From Anaerolineaceae bacterium (lineage in GTDB: Bacteria > Chloroflexota > Anaerolineae > Anaerolineales > Anaerolineaceae), in the NCBI GenBank assembly GCA_021107195.1, contig JAIOTF010000437.1:1-5112 (forward strand): a stretch of 5,112 bases of DNA. Reading direction: 5' to 3'. Under the pieces are notes generated by a model. The model was given only the letters and a program-made list of their open reading frames with translations. It was not told the origin of the DNA and did no database searches. This document shows, in pieces, positions 1 to 3,714 of the stretch. The position numbers were made by a program, and so were the translations under genes. Position 1 is the first letter of the stretch; the number at the start of each line of letters is the position of its first letter.

Positions 1-128
1 AGCAATTCGCGCAAGCGTGCTTCGATCCGTCCAACAAGTACCTTTTTGCGGTACTTTGGACACCACACCAGATGATATTTGAGAGAGTAAACACAACTTG
101 AACTTGTTTTATATCTGCTGTCTACCAC
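1..128 (-). CDS. tnpA: IS200/IS605 family Y1 transposase TnpA, N-terminal part (runs off the left edge)
   Basis: The minus strand encodes the beginning of a Y1 single-strand DNA transposase, the HUH enzyme that cuts and rejoins the hairpin ends of IS200/IS605 elements. The visible 42 residues contain SSSCVYSLKYHLVWCPKYRK followed by KVLVGRIEARLREL, which is the first beta strand and following helix typical of this family (pattern YHLVW.PKYR..VL). The HUH motif and catalytic tyrosine lie beyond the window, so activity cannot be judged. I chose the GTG at 128-126 because the frame is closed by TAA shortly upstream and no ATG lies between; there is no clear ribosome binding site. An ATG at about 144 is in another frame that stops after 11 codons. 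The gene points away from tnpB at 837, so it is either a separate element or half of a divergent IS605-type arrangement. Confidence 0.8.
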   Translation of the reverse strand, partial: MVDSRYKTSSSCVYSLKYHLVWCPKYRKKVLVGRIEARLREL

Positions 129-154
129 AGAACAATTGTGCCATTAATACATGC

Positions 155-200
155 AGATGTCATACATCTAACAGCCAGAAACAGCTACGCTGTTTATCAA
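155..200 (-). repeat. Candidate left-end hairpins of the tnpA element, next to TTGAT
   Basis: Two short perfect hairpins sit just upstream of tnpA. AGATGT (155-160) pairs with ACATCT (164-169), and AAACAGC (179-185) pairs with GCTGTTT (189-195) across a 3-base loop. Read on the minus strand, TTGAT (200-196) directly abuts the second hairpin. TTGAT is the known target of ISDra2-type members of the family. This would fit a left end at 195/196, although the hairpin has almost no 5' guide bases. The second hairpin could instead be a weak terminator for the small operon ending at 214, but it has no T-run. Confidence 0.35.
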
Positions 201-213
201 ATTCCTCTGTCGC

Positions 214-474
214 TTAAAATCGACTGTCCCCTTTGATGGTTTTTATGGAGACTTCCCCTGCTGTTTCTGGTGAATGCTCCAGTTTTCCTTCAGCAGCCAA
301 AGCAATCAACTGCAGCATTTTGCCCAATTCCTGTTCCAATAAATCCTCGGGAGTCAAAAATGGCAGTTCAACGATACGCGATGTCCGGGCGACTTCCTGG
401 GTTAAACTGAGCCACCACTGCATAAGGAATTCCTTGATCAACTGCTTGTCGTCTTCAGTTATTTTCCGTGCCAT
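214..474 (-). CDS. Small protein of unknown function, second gene of a two-gene operon
   Basis: This encodes an 86-residue, soluble, mostly helical and charged protein that I do not recognise. It begins MARKITEDDKQLIKEF and has a tryptophan pair (W20-W21) in the first helix, a P-F-L-T-P-E turn near residues 38-43, and a hydrophobic helix LGKMLQLIALAAEG at about 50-63. There is no signal peptide or membrane span. I chose the ATG at 474 because it lies 20 nt inside the end of the upstream gene, with a weak GGGA upstream; an in-frame ATG at 486 would add four residues and has no ribosome binding site. The overlap implies translational coupling with the RHH gene at 455-715. An RHH gene followed by an overlapping small gene is the usual order in antitoxin-toxin pairs and in some plasmid accessory operons, but nothing in this protein identifies it as a toxin. 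Confidence 0.6.
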   Translation of the reverse strand: MARKITEDDKQLIKEFLMQWWLSLTQEVARTSRIVELPFLTPEDLLEQELGKMLQLIALAAEGKLEHSPETAGEVSIKTIKGDSRF

Positions 475-715
475 CCGGGTTCCCATTCGTAGGTGAAAGC
501 GACTTCCGCTTAACCGTTAAATTTCGCAAATGCTCACTAAAACTGAGACCCTCTTGTTCCGCCTCGCACTTAATCAACAGCTTCTCAGCTTTGGATATTC
601 GGAAGCGTGCCACTTCCACTTTATCCGCATTCATAGCCAGCATTAAAAATCTGCGTTCGCCAGACGTTAAGTCCTGACCATCAACATATTTTTGGATAAC
701 AAATTCCAGATTCAT
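455..715 (-). CDS. Small ribbon-helix-helix DNA-binding protein (antitoxin- or MobC-like)
   Basis: This encodes an 86-residue protein. Residues 35-69 fit the ribbon-helix-helix pattern: a short strand (VARFRIS), helix A (KAEKLLIKCEAEQEG), and then the turn and helix B LSFSEHLRNLTV, with the typical G-x-S-x-S-E-x-L-R junction. Such proteins dimerise and bind short inverted repeats through the strand; known relatives include Arc-type repressors, antitoxins and the relaxosome accessory protein MobC. The first 34 residues (TSGERRFLMLAMNADK) and the polar tail after residue 70 are unassigned. I chose the ATG at 715 because GGAG lies 6 nt upstream; longer in-frame starts run into tnpB and lack a binding site. 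The next gene overlaps its end by 20 nt. Inverted repeats at 734-759 and 767-787, just upstream, are candidate operators for autoregulation. Confidence 0.62.
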   Translation of the reverse strand: MNLEFVIQKYVDGQDLTSGERRFLMLAMNADKVEVARFRISKAEKLLIKCEAEQEGLSFSEHLRNLTVKRKSLSPTNGNPDGTENN

Positions 716-807
716 AGAATACTCCGCGAGAGACCCTCCCCTTTCAAGGGTGGTGAGGGATAGCGGGTTGCCCACAGTTTGGGCAACGATTGATTTTTTG
801 TTTGCAT
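712..807 (-). CDS. Possible 31-codon leader ORF ending in the start codon of the RHH gene
   Basis: A minus-strand ATG at 807 has the best Shine-Dalgarno in the region: AGGAG (820-816) with 8 nt spacing. The frame reads MQTKNQSLPKLW and continues to a TGA at 714-712 that overlaps the ATG of the RHH gene as ATGA, a classical coupling arrangement. Against it, the peptide has no recognisable domain, much of it (PSPPLKGEG) is the translation of a GC-rich palindrome, and its start would lie inside the TnpB element if the left end proposed at 795 is right. It may be a leader peptide, a relic, or chance. Confidence 0.25.
   Translation of the reverse strand: MQTKNQSLPKLWATRYPSPPLKGEGLSRSIL
734..759. 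repeat. Nested GC-rich palindrome
   Basis: CCCTC (734-738) pairs with GAGGG (755-759), enclosing CCCTT (739-743) and AAGGG (746-750) with a TC centre. The structure overlaps the promoter or leader zone of the minus-strand operon. Sequences of this style, reading CCCTCCCC..AAGGG, are often dispersed intergenic palindromes, so it may be a repeated element rather than a dedicated operator. Confidence 0.45.
767..787. promoter_or_regulatory. Perfect 8-bp inverted repeat upstream of the RHH operon
   Basis: GTTGCCCA (767-774) and TGGGCAAC (780-787) are perfectly complementary across a 5-base centre. The site lies 52 nt upstream of the RHH gene start and 50 nt upstream of tnpB on the other strand. 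Symmetric sites of this size are typical targets of RHH repressors, so autoregulation is a reasonable inference. No T-run follows on either strand that would mark an efficient terminator, although a T-rich stretch begins a few bases to the right on the plus strand. Confidence 0.4.
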
Positions 808-832
808 GATTTTTTCTCCTGTAGTGTAAACA
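790..832 (+). repeat. Candidate left end of the TnpB element (TTGAT plus subterminal hairpin)
   Basis: TTGAT (790-794) is followed by four T bases and then an imperfect hairpin. TGTTTGCA (799-806) pairs with TGTAAACA (825-832) through one G-T wobble, around an 18-base loop. A pentanucleotide target, a short guide and then a subterminal hairpin is the expected layout of an IS200/IS605 left end, and tnpB starts 4 nt downstream of the hairpin. TTGAT is a common pentamer, so the assignment rests on the combination of features. Confidence 0.4.
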
Positions 833-836
833 TATT

Positions 837-1979
837 ATGAAACTTACAGCCAAAGTGAAGCTTCAGCCAACTAAACAACAATTTGTTATTCTGCTTGATA
901 CCCTCAAGACGGCTAATGCTGCCTGCAACGATATTAGCAGGCAAGCCTGGGAAAGAAAGACTTTCAAGCAATTTGATATTCACCACGTTGTTTACAGAGA
1001 TATTCGCTCTCGCTACATTCTTTCCGCACAAATGACTATCAGGGCTATCGCTAAAGTTGCTGACGCCTATAAGCTGGACAAGAAAGTCCAGCGCGTTTTT
1101 GCTTCTACCGGCGGCTTTGCTTACGATAACCGTATTTTGTCCTGGAAAGTCAACAAGCAGGCTGTGAGCATCTGGACAATTGAGGGACGACAAACAATTC
1201 CATTCCTTGCCGGAAAGCGGCAGATTGACTTGCTCAAATCTCAGCGGGGCGAAAGTGACCTGGTTTTGATTGACGGTGTCTTCTATCTTTTCGCAGCTTG
1301 CGATGTTGACGAACCAGAACCTGATGATATCCAGGAATATCTTGGTGTTGATCTGGGCGTTGCCAATATCGCCACAACGTCCGATGGAAAACAATTCGCA
1401 GGAAGTAAAGTTAATTCGGTTAGAAAACGCAGGCGCAGACAGCGCAGGCGATTGCAAAAGAAAGGCACAAAATCTGCCAGGCGCAGAGCCAAAAAGCTTT
1501 CCGGCAAAGAGAAACGCTTTGCCAACGACATAAATCACCAGATCAGCAAGCAGCTTGTAGAGATTGCGAAACGCACCGGACGCGGCATCACTCTTGAAGA
1601 CCTCAAGGATATCCGTAAACGGATAAGGGCTAGACGCAATAAGCGTAGCTGGTCTTTTCACGACCTGGGACAAAAGATACTTTACAAAGCCAGACTTGCT
1701 GGCGTCCCTGTTGTATTTGTCGATCCGGCCTATACATCTCAAATGTGTTCTGTTTGCGGCTATATTGCCAAGCATAATAGAACCTCTCAATCTTCTTTCA
1801 AATGCCGTCAGTGTGGTCACGCTTCCAATGCTGATGTCAACGCGGCTGTGAATATTTCACGGCTGGGGTGTCTGTCAACCACCCATACGTCTCAACGTTC
1901 TTTGTTAGGGACAAGCCCACTTGCTCACCTGCACTGCACCAAACGCAGTGCGGTGCTAATGTCAGCGGTGGGTAGTTGA
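837..1979 (+). CDS. tnpB: TnpB, RNA-guided RuvC endonuclease of an IS200/IS605-family element
   Basis: This encodes a complete 380-residue TnpB, a normal length for the family. TnpB is an RNA-guided DNA nuclease that uses an omega RNA from the element's right end and is the ancestor of Cas12. The N-terminal domain (1-165) begins with the typical MKLTAKVKLQPT. RuvC-I is GVDLGVANIA with D172. A very basic bridge segment at 195-222 is rich in R and K. RuvC-II is GITLEDLKDIR with E254. A zinc ribbon has C304, C307, C323 and C326, and RuvC-III is NADVNAAVNI with D333. All catalytic residues are present, so the nuclease is probably active. The last 36 residues are encoded by the omega RNA segment. 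There is no strong ribosome binding site before the ATG at 837, which is common for this family. A long opposite-strand frame over the gene is a shadow. Confidence 0.95.
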   Translation: MKLTAKVKLQPTKQQFVILLDTLKTANAACNDISRQAWERKTFKQFDIHHVVYRDIRSRYILSAQMTIRAIAKVADAYKLDKKVQRVFASTGGFAYDNRILSWKVNKQAVSIWTIEGRQTIPFLAGKRQIDLLKSQRGESDLVLIDGVFYLFAACDVDEPEPDDIQEYLGVDLGVANIATTSDGKQFAGSKVNSVRKRRRRQRRRLQKKGTKSARRRAKKLSGKEKRFANDINHQISKQLVEIAKRTGRGITLEDLKDIRKRIRARRNKRSWSFHDLGQKILYKARLAGVPVVFVDPAYTSQMCSVCGYIAKHNRTSQSSFKCRQCGHASNADVNAAVNISRLGCLSTTHTSQRSLLGTSPLAHLHCTKRSAVLMSAVGS

Positions 1980-1980
1980 C
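1874..1980 (+). ncRNA. Predicted omega RNA (TnpB guide RNA scaffold) at the element's right end
   Basis: The 3' end of tnpB folds into a compact structure. GTCAACCACCCA (1874-1885) pairs with TGGGTAGTTGAC (1969-1980) in 11 of 12 positions, with one C-A mismatch. Inside it, CACC-T-GCACTGC (1926-1937) pairs with GCAGTGC-GGTG (1945-1955) as an 11-bp stem with one bulged base and a 7-base loop. The tnpB stop codon lies in the closing stem. This is the known arrangement for omega RNAs, whose guide is read from the flanking DNA directly downstream, here starting at about 1981. The 5' end of the RNA may extend upstream of 1874. The 1926-1955 hairpin can also serve as the right-end hairpin bound by TnpA. 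Confidence 0.65.
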
Positions 1981-2007
1981 AATTCATGCTTCCTTGTTCG
2001 TTTTACA

Positions 2008-2048
2008 CGTTTCCATAGTATTGACGTTTTTTTAAAAATCAGGAAACG
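2008..2048. repeat. 7-bp inverted repeat flanking an A/T tract
   Basis: CGTTTCC (2008-2014) is complementary to GGAAACG (2042-2048). The 27 bases between include a T7-A5 run. It is the leftmost of several symmetric sites in the gene-free stretch 1981-2214. It could be an operator, or a weak bidirectional terminator for tnpB. Confidence 0.3.
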
Positions 2049-2074
2049 CCTATAACTTTCTATATTTTAGCAGT

Positions 2075-2088
2075 TTTGTAGCTACAAA
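2075..2088. promoter_or_regulatory. Perfect 14-bp palindrome, candidate operator
   Basis: TTTGTAGCTACAAA is a perfect palindrome without a spacer. It lies about 50 bp upstream of the proposed promoter of the ATPase gene. Its TTGTA half-site resembles the TTGTACA boxes at 2125 and at 3076 and 3100, which supports a regulatory reading, but the binding protein is unknown. Confidence 0.4.
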
Positions 2089-2097
2089 TCAAATAGA

Positions 2098-2126
2098 AAT
2101 CTTAAATTTTTACGGTTTTTAAGATT
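2098..2126. repeat. 9-bp inverted repeat upstream of the ATPase promoter
   Basis: AATCTTAAA (2098-2106) and TTTAAGATT (2118-2126) are perfectly complementary across 11 bases. The right arm abuts the TTGTACA box and the proposed -35 element. This position is typical of an operator or activator site; it has no terminator-like T-run. Confidence 0.4.
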
Positions 2127-2132
2127 GTACAC

Positions 2133-2161
2133 TTGACTTAAAGGCCTTAAGAGTGTAGATT
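2133..2161 (+). promoter_or_regulatory. Candidate sigma-70-type promoter of the ATPase gene with internal palindrome
   Basis: TTGACT (2133-2138) and TAGATT (2156-2161) are separated by 17 bp, with 5 of 6 and 4 of 6 consensus matches. The spacer holds a symmetric site: CTTAA (2137-2141) and TTAAG (2147-2151) around AAGGCCTT (2141-2148). A dimeric repressor bound there would block polymerase. TTGTACA (2125-2131) lies immediately before the -35 box. The transcript would start about 45 bp upstream of the ATG at 2215. Confidence 0.4.
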
Positions 2162-2214
2162 CTATATTAATACTGTTTTGCTCATAAAATTTACCTCTCA
2201 GGGAGCAGACAATT

Positions 2215-3063
2215 ATGATGGTTACTGGTGATTCTAAACGCATTTACGCATTAAAACAACTCGGGTTTAAGGAAGAGCCGTTCTCCCGCTCTGCAGACCC
2301 CAGGTTTTTATACCTTTCCCCTGAATTACAAAACATTCAGATGCGTACCCAGGCGGTTGTTGACCGCCGGCGCGCCCTGGCCGTCATTGAAGGAGATTAC
2401 GGGATGGGTAAATCAACACTGGCGCGCCGCATGGAAATCATGTATCGCTCTGAACCGGATAAATATGATGTCGTTTTTGTCCACTCAGCAACATACAATA
2501 CAGTATATTCGGCTTTGGTCGATATCAGCCGGAGATTGGGACTGGAACGCAGAAAAGGCGTCGCCGCCCAACTGCGTGAAATTGAAATGTATTTTCTTGA
2601 CGAATATGAGCAGGGGCGCAATATCGTACTTATTTTTGACGAAGCGCAAACCCTCCACCCAGATGCATTGACTCTGGTCCAGCATTTTTACAATTTCGAT
2701 GTCACCGAAAAACTGGTACAGGTGCTCATGTTCGGACAGCCTGAAATCAACAAAATCTTCGATGAACGCCCCGAGATTCGCTCCAGGGTAGACTCCTGGT
2801 TCCGCATGGTGCCCCTGGATATGGGCTCCACCCTGGAGATGATCCAGTTTCGCTGTACGGTAGCCGGTCGAAAAAAGCCCCTGCTCAGCGAAGACGCCTT
2901 CATTCAAATCTGGGACCAGACCAACGGCGTACCGCGCAGCATTGTCGATCTTTGCAGCCTCGTCGTTGACCAGCTAATCGAAGATAGCATCACCACGGTT
3001 GCAGATCAAAATACCGTTGAAATCGCACTGGAATTGTATAGAAACAAGTTAGCAGTAAGTTAG
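2215..3063 (+). CDS. ExeA/GspA-type AAA+ ATPase
   Basis: This encodes a complete 282-residue AAA+ ATPase of the ExeA/TniB-like type, which is related to MuB and TnsC. The N-terminus (GFKEEPFSRSADPRFLYLSPE, about 17-37) is the conserved lead-in of ExeA-like proteins. Walker A is GDYGMGKST (60-68) with K66. Walker B is IVLIFDEAQ (137-145) with D142 and E143. Sensor 1 is FGQPEI (173-178), followed by the arginines R189 and R191, and sensor 2 is NGVPRSI (237-243). All ATPase residues are intact. There is no membrane span or peptidoglycan-binding domain, so a secretion role as in ExeA is unlikely. DNA-associated relatives act in transposition target choice, replication or partition. GGAG (2202-2205) lies 9 nt before the ATG at 2215; a second ATG follows directly. 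It is the first gene of a same-strand series with an RHH protein and a winged-helix-like protein. Confidence 0.85.
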   Translation: MMVTGDSKRIYALKQLGFKEEPFSRSADPRFLYLSPELQNIQMRTQAVVDRRRALAVIEGDYGMGKSTLARRMEIMYRSEPDKYDVVFVHSATYNTVYSALVDISRRLGLERRKGVAAQLREIEMYFLDEYEQGRNIVLIFDEAQTLHPDALTLVQHFYNFDVTEKLVQVLMFGQPEINKIFDERPEIRSRVDSWFRMVPLDMGSTLEMIQFRCTVAGRKKPLLSEDAFIQIWDQTNGVPRSIVDLCSLVVDQLIEDSITTVADQNTVEIALELYRNKLAVS

Positions 3064-3075
3064 TTTTTAGATTTA

Positions 3076-3118
3076 TTGTACATAATAACATTTTATTATT
3101 TGTACATAAAAACATTTA
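3076..3118 (+). repeat. Two direct repeats with TTGTACATAA cores upstream of the second RHH gene
   Basis: TTGTACATAATAACATTT (3076-3093) recurs as TTGTACATAAAAACATTT (3100-3117) with a single difference and a period of 24 bp. Each copy contains the palindrome TGTACA. The first copy also contains CATAAT, which could be a -10 element for the RHH gene at 3138. A related TTGTACA box lies at the -35 region of the ATPase gene. Two helical-phased copies just before a gene for a small DNA-binding protein suggest an autoregulatory or partition site. Confidence 0.55.
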
Positions 3119-3137
3119 TTTATATGGCTAAAATATT

Positions 3138-3479
3138 ATGACAAAAGACGACCATACACCTGACACCTGGGTTAGATTACTGGATGCACAAGGCGGAATC
3201 CGCGAAGATGCTATCAAACCGCCCCGCCCGCAAGGACGTCCACGCAATCCTTTTCCCAAACACTCTGTCCATATCACCTTGACCAGCAATGAAATTACTG
3301 TCCTGGACAAGCTGATTGAGCAATTATCTATAGGCACTAACACAAAAGTATCAAGGGGACAGATCATTGCGTTTATGGCCCACTATCTCCGCGATGAGTT
3401 ATCGCATTTGGAGATTGAGTTAGCAGAAACTAAATCATTTCGAGAGTTAGCTGAAAAACTAAGGAAGGAGATAGAGTAG
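3138..3479 (+). CDS. Small DNA-binding protein, probable ribbon-helix-helix with AT-hook-like segment
   Basis: This encodes a 113-residue protein that I cannot assign to a named family. Residues 42-60 (HSVHITLTSNEITVLDKLI) look like the strand and first helix of a ribbon-helix-helix domain, and KVSRGQIIAFMAHYLRDEL (70-88) looks like the second helix with its S-R-G-Q-I start. This is the pattern of plasmid CopG/ParG-type regulators. Before it, PPRPQGRPRNP (28-38) carries the G-R-P core of an AT-hook. A charged helix (89-112) closes the protein and may be a coiled coil. The ATG at 3138 has no clear Shine-Dalgarno. The gene is 74 nt after the ATPase gene, and the direct repeats at 3076-3118 lie between them. 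An ATPase followed by a small RHH protein recalls partition cassettes, but this ATPase is ExeA-like rather than ParA-like. Confidence 0.7.
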   Translation: MTKDDHTPDTWVRLLDAQGGIREDAIKPPRPQGRPRNPFPKHSVHITLTSNEITVLDKLIEQLSIGTNTKVSRGQIIAFMAHYLRDELSHLEIELAETKSFRELAEKLRKEIE

Positions 3480-3484
3480 TTTTC

Positions 3485-3660
3485 TTGCACCCGAACAACA
3501 GATAAGGTGCAACGACATCTTAAAAGCGAGATGCCCCTAAAAGGGGCACCATCAAGACGGCAATTTCGGATAGGAAATTATGCCGCTGTGAGACTTGTTG
3601 TATTTATACCTGAATTTATCAGGTTTGTCAACTTAGTCTAAGTTTAGGTATTGTCTAAAC
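3485..3660. repeat. Array of successive hairpins between the RHH gene and the winged-helix gene
   Basis: This gene-free 235-nt interval holds at least six hairpins in a row. TTGCACC (3485-3491) pairs with GGTGCAA (3506-3512). TGCCCCT (3532-3538) pairs with AGGGGCA (3542-3548). CGGC-AATTTC (3558-3567) pairs with GAAATT-at-GCCG (3574-3585). ACCTGA (3608-3613) pairs with TCAGGT (3619-3624), ACTTA (3631-3635) with TAAGT (3639-3643), and GTTTAG (3642-3647) with CTAAAC (3655-3660). None is followed by a good T-run. The interval could be a structured leader or small RNA, an antisense-controlled region, or a replication origin. Confidence 0.5.
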
Positions 3661-3674
3661 GCATTAACCTATGC

Positions 3675-3708
3675 GCAATTGGTGCCCTTTCAGGAGAAGA
3701 CCAACTGC
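3675..3708 (+). promoter_or_regulatory. Hairpin with the Shine-Dalgarno-like AGGAG in its loop
   Basis: GCAATTGGT (3675-3683) pairs with ACCAACTGC (3700-3708) except for one A-C mismatch. The 16-base loop contains AGGAG (3692-3696). The ATG at 3715 follows 6 nt after the stem. The structure could modulate translation of the downstream gene, or it may be incidental. Confidence 0.3.
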
Positions 3709-3714
3709 GTACAT

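Larger units (their letters stand above)
795..1980 (+). mobile_element. Probable tnpB-only IS200/IS605 (IS1341-type) element
   Basis: The proposed unit starts after TTGAT at 794, contains the left-end hairpin (799-832) and tnpB (837-1979), and ends at the base of the long-range stem closing at 1980. No tnpA is present inside it. The nearby tnpA at 128-1 points the other way, and two unrelated small genes lie between. Mobility would therefore need a TnpA acting in trans. The right boundary is inferred from the end of the omega RNA stem and could be a few bases off. The alternative is one large divergent IS605-type element carrying the small genes as passengers. Confidence 0.45.

Noticed and set aside
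455..853. 132-residue version of the RHH protein starting upstream of 715
   Set aside because: It would overlap the tnpB start and translate the palindromes; the ATG at 715 has a good Shine-Dalgarno and the domain begins after it.
744..1820. Long minus-strand open frame (358 codons) with a CPNCG-like segment
   Set aside because: It lies wholly opposite tnpB and its promoter region, has no family features, and tnpB in the other strand is clear. The Cys pair comes from the inverted repeat at 767-787.
2485..2907. Minus-strand open frame of 140 codons
   Set aside because: Shadow of the ATPase gene; no start signal and no recognisable content.
2215..3063. ATPase as TnsC/TniB of a Tn7-like or CRISPR-associated transposon
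   Set aside because: No TnsB/TniA-type DDE integrase, TniQ, Cas gene, CRISPR array or Tn7-like end is visible. The sequence is closer to ExeA-like ATPases. The right-edge transposase fragment is of another family.
3076..3118. Two TTGTACATAA repeats as a CRISPR-like array
   Set aside because: Only two copies, 24-bp period, no spacer of usual length and no cas genes.
3124..3141. Five-codon ORF MAKIL whose TGA overlaps the ATG of the RHH gene
   Set aside because: No ribosome binding site and too short to distinguish from chance.
3532..3548. TGCCCCT/AGGGGCA hairpin as a rho-independent terminator of the RHH gene
   Set aside because: The stem is good but it is not followed by a T-run on the plus strand; listed as part of the hairpin array instead.
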